61,809 nucleotides of DNA, from the NCBI GenBank assembly GCA_944386555.1, contig CALXBN010000047.1, positions 1-61,809 on the forward strand. The letters are read 5' to 3'. Below the pieces are notes generated by a model. The model saw only the letters and a list, made by a program, of their open reading frames with translations, ran no database searches and was not told where the DNA came from. The position numbers and the translations under genes are program-made. The DNA is from an uncultured Ruthenibacterium sp. (GTDB taxonomy: Bacteria > Bacillota > Clostridia > Oscillospirales > Ruminococcaceae). Below are positions 1 through 7,613 of this stretch, piece after piece (positions within the stretch are counted from its first letter, which is position 1; every line of letters begins with the position of its first letter).

Positions 1-17
1 ACAACCACGAGCGCATC

Positions 18-62
18 CAAAGCAAAACAGGAGTAGCGCCGCTGACGCTGCGCCACTCCTGC
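18..62 (-). terminator. Terminator of the ABC importer operon
   Basis: On the minus strand a hairpin with CAGGAGT/ACTCCTG arms (28-34 and 55-61) and inner GCGC pairing is followed by TTTTGCTTT. It lies about 85 bases past the ABC ATPase stop codon. Nothing else is recognised in 63-145. Confidence 0.7.
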
Positions 63-145
63 TAAAACTGAATATTCCTACACCCGGGGCTCTTTTTGTG
101 CTGTCTGCACAATCTGGGGCGGTTCAGAGCGCCCAGGGGCTTCTC

Positions 146-913
146 TCACGGGACAGGGCGGAACAGGGTGTACCGGCGGCCGGCGGCGTCCGTCACCGGG
201 GTGGGCTGCACGGCGAACACCTGCCGGGGCACTTCGCCGGCGGCAAAGGCTGCCGGCGTGCCGGCAAACACCGTGCACCCGCTTTCCAGCACCACCAGAT
301 GGTCGGCCAGCTCCACGGCATCGGCCAGATCATGCAGGATTACCACCACCGTGCGCCCGGCCCGGCGCAGGCCGTCCAGCAGGCGGTACACCCGCCGGCG
401 GTACTCGGCATCCAGGCTGGCAGTGGGTTCGTCCAGCAGGGCAATGGGCGTGTCCTGGGCCAGCATCATGGCCAGAAAAGCCAACTGGCGCTCGCCGCCG
501 GAAAGATGGCACACCAGCTGGCCGGCTTTGCCCTCAAGGCCCACCTGGGCCAGGGCACCGGCGGCGGCAGTGCGGTCGGCCGGGGTCAGGCGGCCGCCGG
601 CGCCGGCCCAGGGCGTGCGCCCCCAACAGACCAGCTGGCCCACTGTGACAGCCGGGCGGGGCAGCACCTGGGGCAGCAGCGCCGTCAGCCGGGCCCGCCG
701 GGCGGGGGACAGGGCCCGGGCGTCCTGCCCGTCCAGCAAAATGCGCCCGGTGCAGCGCCGCTGGGTGCCCGCCAGGCACCGCAGCAGGCTGGTCTTGCCG
801 CTGCCGTTGCGCCCCAGCAGGGCGGTAATCTGCCCCGGCGCAGCCTGCAGGCCGGCGCCGCGCAGAATGGTTTTGCCGCCCATGGCCAGGCGGATGTCCT
901 GTGCGTCAATCAT
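146..913 (-). CDS. Iron-chelate/cobalamin-type ABC transporter ATP-binding protein
   Basis: Cytoplasmic ATPase that powers import of a metal chelate (iron siderophore, heme or cobalamin; FecE/BtuD family). At 255 aa it has the usual family length. Visible motifs are Walker A (LGRNGSGKT, near residue 35), the ABC signature LSGGERQ, Walker B IALLDEPTASLD and the switch histidine in VILHD. It is the last gene of the operon and its ATG lies 8 bases inside the permease gene, so translation is probably coupled. The substrate cannot be read from the sequence. The cobaltochelatase-like neighbour suggests cobalamin or a cobalt/iron chelate, but ferric siderophore transport is equally possible. Confidence 0.93.
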   Translation of the reverse strand: MIDAQDIRLAMGGKTILRGAGLQAAPGQITALLGRNGSGKTSLLRCLAGTQRRCTGRILLDGQDARALSPARRARLTALLPQVLPRPAVTVGQLVCWGRTPWAGAGGRLTPADRTAAAGALAQVGLEGKAGQLVCHLSGGERQLAFLAMMLAQDTPIALLDEPTASLDAEYRRRVYRLLDGLRRAGRTVVVILHDLADAVELADHLVVLESGCTVFAGTPAAFAAGEVPRQVFAVQPTPVTDAAGRRYTLFRPVP

Positions 914-1895
914 AAAAGGTCCTCCTGCGCAGCAGCAGAATCAGAAAGAAGGGTGCGCCCAGCGCCGCCAGCAGAATGCCGGCGGGCAGTTCGGCAGGGG
1001 TGAACAGCGTGCGGGCGGCCAGGTCTGCCAGCACCACCAGCAGTGCCCCCAGCAGCGCCCCTGTTCCCAGCAGGGCCCGCACGTCGCTGCCCGCCAGCCG
1101 GCGGGCAATGTGGGGGGCCATCAGCCCCACGAAACCCAGCAGCCCCGCATAGGTGACTACCGCCGCGCACAAAGCGCTGGCCAGGGCCAGCGTGCCCAGC
1201 CGCAGCGCCTGTACCCGCACGCCCAGGCTGCGGGCCAGTTCATCTCCCAGCGACAGCAGGTTCAGCCGAGGCGCCAGCACCCGGGCCAGGGCCAGCCCTG
1301 CGGCCACCATGGCCGCAGGCACGGGCAAGTCGGCTGCCTGCACGCCGGAAAAGCCCCCGGCGGAAAAAGCCGCGTAGGAGCCCAGCACGTCCGGGTACAG
1401 CTGGCTGAAAAAAGAGATGCCCGCGTTCAGCAGCGCGCTGACGGCTACGCCCGCCAGCACCACCGTGGTGCGGGAGCTGTGGCCGCCTGCGCCTATGCTG
1501 ACGCCCAGCACGATCAGCGTGGTGGCCAGCGCCCCGCCGAAAGCGGCCGCAGGCAGCAGGCCATGGGCCTGCGGCGCCAGGCACAGCAGCGTCATCACCG
1601 CCAGGCCTGCCCCGGCATTCACGCCCACGGTGCTGGGGCTGCAAAGGTCATTGCCGGTGGCGCTTTGCAGCAGAACCCCCGCTGCGGCCAGGCCCGCCCC
1701 GGCCAGCGCCGCGCCCAGCACACGGGGCAGGCGCAGGCTGTACAGAATCAGCCGGGCGGTATCGCTGCCGCCGCCCCGCAGCGCGGCCCACACCTGCCCG
1801 GCACCCAGCCTGGCACTGCCCAGCGCCAGGCCCGCAAAGCAGGCTGCCGCCAGCAAAAGCCCCAGCACGGCGGGCACCAGAATCCGCCGCTTCAC
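906..1895 (-). CDS. FecCD/BtuC-family ABC permease
   Basis: Inner-membrane permease of an iron-chelate/cobalamin importer, about 329 aa, with many hydrophobic segments and the family motif GFVGLMAPHIARRL near the C-terminus (the cytoplasmic loop that meets the ATPase). I chose the GTG at 1895: it overlaps the stop of the binding-protein gene by four bases (GTGA) and has GGAGG six to seven bases upstream. The longer reading frame begins inside the upstream gene and has a charged, non-membrane N-terminus. It sits between the binding protein and the ATPase, giving a complete F-C-D type importer. Confidence 0.92.
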   Translation of the reverse strand: MKRRILVPAVLGLLLAAACFAGLALGSARLGAGQVWAALRGGGSDTARLILYSLRLPRVLGAALAGAGLAAAGVLLQSATGNDLCSPSTVGVNAGAGLAVMTLLCLAPQAHGLLPAAAFGGALATTLIVLGVSIGAGGHSSRTTVVLAGVAVSALLNAGISFFSQLYPDVLGSYAAFSAGGFSGVQAADLPVPAAMVAAGLALARVLAPRLNLLSLGDELARSLGVRVQALRLGTLALASALCAAVVTYAGLLGFVGLMAPHIARRLAGSDVRALLGTGALLGALLVVLADLAARTLFTPAELPAGILLAALGAPFFLILLLRRRTFYD

Positions 1896-2935
1896 TGGAA
1901 CACCTCCGGGTACAGCAGTGCCGCCAGCCGGGCGTAGGCCTCGGCCCAGCGCCCGTTGGGCTTGTAGTGAAATAGATCTTTTTCCAGATAGAAGCACCGG
2001 CCCTCCCGGACAGCGTCCAGATCCCGCCAGCCGGGCTCGGCCAGCACGCTGTCCATGTAGGAGCGGGTGGCTTCTTCGTCTCCCTGGGGGACGATCAGGA
2101 TCACATCGGGCGGGTTTTCCAGCACGCTTTCCAATGCCAGCCCCTCGCTGAGGGCCCCGGCGGCGTCGGCGATGTTCTCGGTGCCTAGATCCGCCAGCAT
2201 CTGGCCCACGAAGTGATCCTTGGCCGTTTTGGCCCGAGTGGCGGAATAGCCCGATCCGGCCCGGATAAACAGAACTTTTACAGGCTGGCGGGCTGCGGCG
2301 TCCAGGGCGGCGTCAATGGTGGCCTGGGCCTGTTCGGCCACATTTTGGGCCTGTTCCCGGGCGCTGCCGTCGCCGGTGAGGGCGCAGAACAATGCGGTCA
2401 GGCGCAGGTAATCCGCCAGGCTTTCTTCCTGGAAAGCTGCACAGGGGATGCCCATGGCACTCAGCTGGCTGCAGGCGTCGGCCTGGGCAGACATATCCGC
2501 CGAGGCGATGACAAAGTCCGGCTGGGCGGCTACCAGGGCCTCCAGGTCGATCTTCATCCCCGCGCCGTCATCCACCAGGACGGCGTCCGCCGGGGCATAG
2601 CCTCGCTCCACGGCATCCCCAACGGTGACGGCGATCTCTCCGCCTGCATTGGCCCACAGCTCGGCGTAGGAGCTGAACAGCACCGCTACCCGCTCAGGCC
2701 GGGCCGTCAGGGCCACGGTGCGCCCGGTGTCGTCCGTGAACGTGTAGGGGTACCGGGCGGGGGTGAAGGCGGCCGGGCCGTCATCTGCGAAGGGTGCTTC
2801 CGCCGGGGATGATACGGTGGAAGCGGCGGCCACGGAAGCGGAACCGGCCGCCGCGGATGTGCGGCATCCCGCTAAATTTGCCGCCAGAGTGCAGCACAGC
2901 AAAAGGGCGCAAAAAGCGCCGGGTCGTCTGGTCAT
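1892..2935 (-). CDS. Metal-chelate ABC transporter substrate-binding lipoprotein
   Basis: Extracellular binding protein of the FepB/BtuF (class III) fold, about 347 aa. From the ATG at 2935 the protein opens with MTRRP, a hydrophobic stretch and a lipobox ending LAGC, so it should be a lipoprotein; a longer frame would bury this signal. The mature part starts with the family hallmark TFTDDTGRTVAL, followed by a small-residue linker, a long backbone-helix region and the C-terminal FHYKPNGRW found in many iron-chelate binding proteins. A Ser/Ala-rich linker follows the lipid cysteine. Its 208-base leader, after the chelatase gene, can fold into strong hairpins (see separate entry). Confidence 0.9.
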   Translation of the reverse strand: MTRRPGAFCALLLCCTLAANLAGCRTSAAAGSASVAAASTVSSPAEAPFADDGPAAFTPARYPYTFTDDTGRTVALTARPERVAVLFSSYAELWANAGGEIAVTVGDAVERGYAPADAVLVDDGAGMKIDLEALVAAQPDFVIASADMSAQADACSQLSAMGIPCAAFQEESLADYLRLTALFCALTGDGSAREQAQNVAEQAQATIDAALDAAARQPVKVLFIRAGSGYSATRAKTAKDHFVGQMLADLGTENIADAAGALSEGLALESVLENPPDVILIVPQGDEEATRSYMDSVLAEPGWRDLDAVREGRCFYLEKDLFHYKPNGRWAEAYARLAALLYPEVFQ

Positions 2936-3143
2936 GATCCAACAATCCTTTCCTTTCCCAAATCGATGGCGTCTCCCGGCGCCGGCCCGCAGCCGGGAAG
3001 GGAGATGCGCCGGCAAAGGATTGTTTTAAGGCCCTCGACCCGGCACAGCGGTATGGCAAATCCCTTTGCACGGCCCGGGGCAAAAGGCCCCGGGGCGCTT
3101 TTGTATTGTGTTGTTTTCCGCCCGCAGGGGCGCCTTTCGGGCC
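2936..3143 (-). promoter_or_regulatory. Structured leader between chelatase and binding-protein genes; weak B12-box resemblance
   Basis: This 208-base gap contains a GCCCCGGGGC/GCCCCGGGC hairpin just after the chelatase stop and, close to the binding-protein start, the string CCGGGAGACGCC. That string resembles the 3' 'B12 box' of cobalamin riboswitches (consensus about GYCMGGAGACCKGCC). The other conserved riboswitch blocks (GGTGnAAnTCC, CCGCnACTGT, GCCACTG) are absent or poor, so the riboswitch assignment is weak. It could equally be an ordinary intercistronic structure. Confidence 0.25.
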
Positions 3144-3917
3144 TCAGCCCCCGGCTGTACCGGCGGGTAAAAGGCCGGCGGCCTGCAGGAACAGCCGCTG
3201 CACGGCGGGCGATTCCCCCAGCTGTACAGGGCACAGCTCCGCTTCCAGACCGGCATCCGCCAGGGCCTGGAAGGCCCCGCCGGGGCCCCGGGCCTGGCGG
3301 GCGTGGTGGCCGGCACACAGCATCAAAAAGCCCAAACCGGCCCGGTGGAAGCCCCGCTCCGCCAGAGCGGAGGCCGCCCGGGCAGGGGCCGGCGCACCGT
3401 GAAGAAGTGCCAGGGCCACATCCTGCCGCCCCCGGGCTGCCAGAAGCTGCGCCAGGGCATGGTAGCCGCCGTTTTCCCTGCAGGCGGCTCCGTGGCCGAC
3501 CAGCAGCAGGCCGCGGCCGTCCCTTAGGGGAAAGGTTTCGTCCACTGCGGCGGCCAGCCCCTCAGGGCAGGCCGACAGCAGCGGCAGCGTCAGCTGCAGG
3601 GCGGCAAAGCGCCTGCGCCATTGCGCGCACAGGGCCGCCAGGGCACGGTACTCTTTGCCGTCGCACAAATATGCGGCCAGCACCAGCACCTGCCGGCAGC
3701 CGGCAGCGGCCAGGGCAGCCAAAGCCTGGCCGGGAGCGGGATACACGGCCCCCGCCCCGGCCAGCAGCGTGCGGATGCGCGGGCTGCTGACGGCCAGTGC
3801 CTGCCTGCCGGAGGGCAGGCAGGCCGCCGCCGCGGCGTGTACCGGCGCAAAGCAGCGGGCAAAGCGGGCAGGGTCCGCCGTGCCGAAGCACACGGTGAGC
3901 AGGGCGTCGTACTGCAT
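3144..3917 (-). CDS. cbiK: Sirohydrochlorin cobalto/ferrochelatase, CbiK type
   Basis: Cytoplasmic chelatase that inserts Co2+ (anaerobic B12 route) or Fe2+ (siroheme route) into sirohydrochlorin. The 257 aa length matches CbiK, about twice the small CbiX/SirB forms. Family features seen are the opening LLTVCFGTADP, the central LLLVGHGAA with a likely metal-binding His, and the late MLCAGHHARQ where CbiK usually has AGDHAxND. The ATG at 3917 overlaps the stop of the fusion-reductase gene as TGATG, so the two are translationally coupled. Because the upstream protein needs siroheme, an iron-inserting role is attractive, but the downstream B12-type importer would also suit cobalt. No other cobalamin biosynthesis gene is in the window. 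Confidence 0.82.
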   Translation of the reverse strand: MQYDALLTVCFGTADPARFARCFAPVHAAAAACLPSGRQALAVSSPRIRTLLAGAGAVYPAPGQALAALAAAGCRQVLVLAAYLCDGKEYRALAALCAQWRRRFAALQLTLPLLSACPEGLAAAVDETFPLRDGRGLLLVGHGAACRENGGYHALAQLLAARGRQDVALALLHGAPAPARAASALAERGFHRAGLGFLMLCAGHHARQARGPGGAFQALADAGLEAELCPVQLGESPAVQRLFLQAAGLLPAGTAGG

Positions 3918-6481
3918 CAGCAAGTGGCGCCGCCTACCACGTTCTTTTCCATCACGGCCTCTTTGTCGATTTGGCCGTGCAGCAATTTGTCCTGTACATA
4001 ATCGAAGCCCAGGCGCTGGATGGTATCGGCAAAGCGCTCGCCGGAGATTCCCTCGTCCCGGAAGAACAGGATGGCCCGCTCGGCCAGATCCATCACTTCC
4101 TGTTCGCTGGTGAAGATGTGGTCCAGGGCGCGGCCCTCGGCTACTTTCTTGCCCCAGCGGCCGCCGATGTATACCTTATAGCCGTAGGTGCTGTTTTCCA
4201 TAGCGCCGAAGGGGCATTTGCCCACACAGCGGCCGCAGTGGTTGCAGGCGTCCGGGTCGATGCGGATCTTCCCGTCCTCAACTTTGGCGGTGTGGATGGG
4301 GCAGGCCTGCTCCACCTGGCACACCTTGCACCCGCGGCATTTGGCCAGATCCGGCTCGGGCACGCGCTGGCCCACGATACCCAGGTCGTTCAAATCGGGC
4401 TTTACGCAGTTGTTGGGGCAGCCGCCCACGGCCATTTTAAATTTGTGGGGCAAAGAGACGCCGTGATAGCCGATGTAGAATTTCTCATGCAGTTTCTGGC
4501 TGAGCTCGAAAGTGTCGATCAGGCCGTACTGGCAGGTGGTGCCTTTGCAGCTCACCACCGGGCGCACTTTGCTGCCGGTGCCGCCGGTATCCAGGCCGGC
4601 CTGTTTCAGCTGGGCCATCAGGGCGTCCAGGTTTGCATAGGGCACACCCTGGATCTCCAGCGTCAGGCGGGTGGTCATGGTCACCTCGCCGCTGCCGAAG
4701 TCCTCGGCGGCCTGGGCCACGGCCCGCTGTTCGTCCGCCGTCAGCTTGCCGTTGCGTGTGATGACGCGCACGTTGAACTTATCCGGGGTGCGTTTGTCCC
4801 ACAGGCAGCCCAGGCCTTTTACGCGCTTGATCTCCTCAGCGGGCAGGCCGCCTTCGAAGGAGACCTTCACCTCATTGAAGGTGACGCCGCCCTCCAGCAC
4901 TTTGGTAGCCGTGTAACCCATGGCGCGCAGGCGGCACTGCAGCAGATAAGCCCGCTTGCCCCGGGTACATACCAGCAGCAGCTTGTCGTCTTTTTGAGTG
5001 CCGGGCAGCGGGGCGTCGGCCTTGGCCAGGTCTACCCAGGGGGCGCCGGCAATGCCTGCGGCCTTCTGCACATCCAGCACCTTGTATCCCTTGGCGGCGC
5101 CGGCGGCATATTCGGCGGGGGTCATGCTGTCCATCTGGCCGCTGAGCTTGTTTTCCAGCACATAGCATGCCTGCACAAAGGGATGGATGGCTGTGGAAAA
5201 GGGCGGCGCATAGGCGAAATCCAGCGTGTCGAAATCAGCCAGCGTCATGCCGGCAGCCAGGCCGGTGACGGCGATATCCACCATTTTGTCCACCGCGCCC
5301 GCGCCGAACACCTGGATGCCCAGCAGCCTGCGGGTGGGCCGGTCGGCAATCAGTTTGACGATAAAATTGCCCGCGCCGGGGTAATAATGGGCCTTGTCGT
5401 CCACCACGCACAAGGCGCTCACCGCGTCGTAGCCGGCCTGTTTGGCCTGGGTTTCGGTGAAGCCGGTGCGCCCGGCGTTCAGCCCCGGCAGCAGGCGCAC
5501 CACGGCGGTGCCCAGACATCCGCCGTACACGGCCCGGCCGCCGGCGGCGTTCACCGCCAGCACCCGGGCGGACAGGTTGGCGGTGGAACCCATGGCCGAA
5601 TACTGGCGCGCGCCGGACAGACGGTTTTTCACCAGGGCGCAGTCGCCGGCGGCATATACGTCGGGTACGCTGGCGGCCATGTGCTCGTCCACCAGAATGG
5701 CGCCCTTTTCCATTTGAATACCGCTGCCGGCCAAAAAAGCCGTGGCCGGGCGGATGCCAATGGCCAGCACCACCACATCGGCGGGCAGACGGCTGGCCCC
5801 GGCCACCACGGCCCGGGCCCGGTCCTGGCCCTCTACGGCGGCCAGGGGCGCGCCGGTGATCACCCGCATGCCGGCGGCTTTCAGCTGGCGGCGGGCGTAA
5901 TCGGCCATTTCCGGGTCCAGCGCGCCGGGCATGATCTGCCCTGCGGCATCCACCACGGTGACGGACAGCCCCAGGCTGTGCAGGGCCTCGGCGGCCTCCA
6001 GGCCAATGAACCCGCCGCCAACCACCACGGCGGTGCGGCAGGCATTGTCAGCCACGTATGCCTTCAGGCCGATGGCGTCGTCAGGCGTGCGCAGGGTGAA
6101 CACGCCGGGCAGGTCCGTGCCGGGTACGTCGGGTACAAAGGGGGCTGCACCGGTAGCGATCACCAGCTTGTCGTAGTGCTCGGTGTACACCGCCCCGCCC
6201 CGCAGGGCGGTGACGGTTTTGGCGGCAAAGTCTACGCCGGTCACCTCGCAGTCCGTCACCACCTGGGCGCCGGTCAGGCCGGTGTAGGCTTCCGGGGTGT
6301 TTACAATCAGCCCCTCGCGGCCGGGGATCATGCCGCTGACGTAGTAGGGCAGGCCGCAGCCCGCATACGAGATGTCCGTGCCTTTGGTGAGGATCTTCAC
6401 CTGGGCCGAGCGGTCCTGCCGTTTGAGCTTGGCGGCCGCTTTGGTGCCGGCGGCCACGCCGCCGATGACGATGATGTTCAT
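3917..6481 (-). CDS. CoA-disulfide-reductase/rhodanese/siroheme sulfite reductase fusion
   Basis: An 854-aa multidomain redox enzyme. Residues 1-445 are an FAD/NAD(P)H pyridine-nucleotide disulfide oxidoreductase of the CoA-disulfide reductase/NADH oxidase type: GGVAAG dinucleotide fold at the N-terminus, single redox Cys42 in YAGCGLPYY, second nucleotide motif VVVGGGFIGLE. Residues about 455-540 are a rhodanese domain with Cys505 in the CTRGKR loop. Residues about 555-854 are a nitrite/sulfite reductase domain with siroheme-[4Fe-4S] ligands CKGTTC (645/650) and GGCPNNC (688/692). Inserted ferredoxin motifs lie at Cys715-727 and Cys746-756. I start at ATG 6481 (MNIIVIGG), spaced seven bases from GGAGGA; an ATG two codons earlier abuts the RBS. 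It probably reduces sulfur or sulfite using NAD(P)H; the substrate is inferred. Confidence 0.9.
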   Translation of the reverse strand: MNIIVIGGVAAGTKAAAKLKRQDRSAQVKILTKGTDISYAGCGLPYYVSGMIPGREGLIVNTPEAYTGLTGAQVVTDCEVTGVDFAAKTVTALRGGAVYTEHYDKLVIATGAAPFVPDVPGTDLPGVFTLRTPDDAIGLKAYVADNACRTAVVVGGGFIGLEAAEALHSLGLSVTVVDAAGQIMPGALDPEMADYARRQLKAAGMRVITGAPLAAVEGQDRARAVVAGASRLPADVVVLAIGIRPATAFLAGSGIQMEKGAILVDEHMAASVPDVYAAGDCALVKNRLSGARQYSAMGSTANLSARVLAVNAAGGRAVYGGCLGTAVVRLLPGLNAGRTGFTETQAKQAGYDAVSALCVVDDKAHYYPGAGNFIVKLIADRPTRRLLGIQVFGAGAVDKMVDIAVTGLAAGMTLADFDTLDFAYAPPFSTAIHPFVQACYVLENKLSGQMDSMTPAEYAAGAAKGYKVLDVQKAAGIAGAPWVDLAKADAPLPGTQKDDKLLLVCTRGKRAYLLQCRLRAMGYTATKVLEGGVTFNEVKVSFEGGLPAEEIKRVKGLGCLWDKRTPDKFNVRVITRNGKLTADEQRAVAQAAEDFGSGEVTMTTRLTLEIQGVPYANLDALMAQLKQAGLDTGGTGSKVRPVVSCKGTTCQYGLIDTFELSQKLHEKFYIGYHGVSLPHKFKMAVGGCPNNCVKPDLNDLGIVGQRVPEPDLAKCRGCKVCQVEQACPIHTAKVEDGKIRIDPDACNHCGRCVGKCPFGAMENSTYGYKVYIGGRWGKKVAEGRALDHIFTSEQEVMDLAERAILFFRDEGISGERFADTIQRLGFDYVQDKLLHGQIDKEAVMEKNVVGGATC

Positions 6482-6542
6482 GTCCATTCCTCCAGTGATA
6501 TGCAACGAAGCCTGCCGGCACGCGGTGTGCGCGCCTTCTGTC

Positions 6543-6570
6543 TTGAAAATTATACCACACCTGATATAAT
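6543..6570 (+). promoter_or_regulatory. Promoter of the LysR gene
   Basis: TTGAAA (6543-6548), a 16-base spacer and TATAAT (6565-6570). It overlaps the divergent -10 of the fusion-reductase operon, so one regulator bound here could control both directions. Confidence 0.72.
6549..6554 (-). promoter_or_regulatory. -10 box for the fusion-reductase operon
   Basis: On the minus strand a perfect TATAAT sits about 70 bases before the fusion-reductase start. No good -35 lies 16-18 bases upstream, which suits an activator-dependent promoter under the divergent LysR regulator. Confidence 0.5.
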
Positions 6571-6627
6571 AAAAGAAAGTTTTTATTTCTTTACTTATGA
6601 TAAATTTTTTGAATGGAGGTGCCGCCT

Positions 6628-7533
6628 GTGGTAGATTACCGCATCCGCACGTTTTTGACGCTGTATGAGGTGATGAACTACCGCCGGGCAGCCGAGCGCC
6701 TGCAGATGAGCCAGCCTGCGGTGACCCAGCAGATGCATGCGCTGGAGAGGGAATACGGCTGCCGGCTGTTTGTGTACGACGGCCGGCGGCTGCACCGCAC
6801 CCCCCAGGCAGACCGTCTGGCCGAATATGCCCGGGTGGCTGTGTACAACGATCAGCGCATGCGCCGGGAGCTGACGCGCCCGGCGGTAAAAGCGGTACGC
6901 TTGGGGGCTACAAAGACCATCGGGGAATTCGTGGTGGCCGGGGACTTGTGCCGCTTTTTGCGCCGGGCCGACCGCACGCTGGAGGTAACGGTGGACAACA
7001 CTGCTACGCTGCTGGCCATGCTGGAAGCGGAGCGGCTGGATTTCGCGTTGGTGGAGGGCGCTTTTGACAAAAGCCGCTATGCCTGGCGCGCTTATGCCAA
7101 AGCGCCCTTTGTAGGCATGTGCCAGCGCAGCCATCCCTTTGCCGGGCGCACCGTGCGCTGCGGCCAGCTGGCAGATCAAAGCGTGATCCTGCGGGAAGAG
7201 GGGTCGGGCACCCGGGCTATTTTTGAAAACGCTCTGCGGGAGGCGGGCTGCAGCCTTGAAAACCTGGGCCGTGTGATCTGCGTCAGCGATTTTTCCCTGA
7301 TTGTGCGCATGGTGGGGGAGAATCTGGGCGTCTCTTTTGCGTATTCGGCAGTATGCGCCGGCCGCCGGGACATTGCGACTTTCCGCCTGGAAGGCCTGCG
7401 GGAGACCGGGGAGTTCAATTTTGTTTACCTGAAAGGCACCGATGTGAGCGACCTGATCCGGGAGGTATTCGGGCTCCCGGGGGAAGCGGCGGGCGCGGTT
7501 ATGTCCCTGGACGCCCCGTGGCCGGGCGGTTAA
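6628..7533 (+). CDS. LysR-family transcriptional regulator
   Basis: DNA-binding regulator of about 301 aa. The N-terminal winged helix-turn-helix is clear (FLTLYEVMNYRRAAERLQ, then MSQPAVTQQMHALEREYG), followed by a LysR substrate-binding domain. I favour the GTG start at 6628, seven bases after GGAGGT; the in-frame ATG at 6613 overlaps that RBS. It is divergent from the fusion-reductase operon with shared promoter DNA, so by family habit it probably activates that operon in response to a sulfur metabolite (CysB-like logic). The ligand is not known. Confidence 0.9.
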   Translation: MVDYRIRTFLTLYEVMNYRRAAERLQMSQPAVTQQMHALEREYGCRLFVYDGRRLHRTPQADRLAEYARVAVYNDQRMRRELTRPAVKAVRLGATKTIGEFVVAGDLCRFLRRADRTLEVTVDNTATLLAMLEAERLDFALVEGAFDKSRYAWRAYAKAPFVGMCQRSHPFAGRTVRCGQLADQSVILREEGSGTRAIFENALREAGCSLENLGRVICVSDFSLIVRMVGENLGVSFAYSAVCAGRRDIATFRLEGLRETGEFNFVYLKGTDVSDLIREVFGLPGEAAGAVMSLDAPWPGG

Positions 7534-7545
7534 AATGCAAAGCGG

Positions 7546-7580
7546 CAAAAAAAGAGGGGACAGCCATCCCCTCTTTTTTC
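7546..7580. terminator. Bidirectional terminator between lysR and nahK-like genes
   Basis: A near-perfect hairpin, AAAAAAGAGGGG ... CCCCTCTTTTTT with an eight-base loop, lies between two convergent genes and has T-runs in both directions. Confidence 0.92.
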
Positions 7581-7613
7581 TGTCCTGCGGAAAACGCCTG
7601 TGCGGCGGGCCGC

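Noticed and set aside
3071..3102. GC-rich hairpin that looks like a plus-strand terminator
   Set aside because: No plus-strand gene ends here, and in the minus direction there is no T-run, so I did not call it a terminator.
3971..6634. Plus-strand frame of 887 codons opposite the fusion reductase
   Set aside because: Antisense shadow caused by high GC; Gly/His/Gln-rich translation with no family motif, while the minus strand has clear domains.
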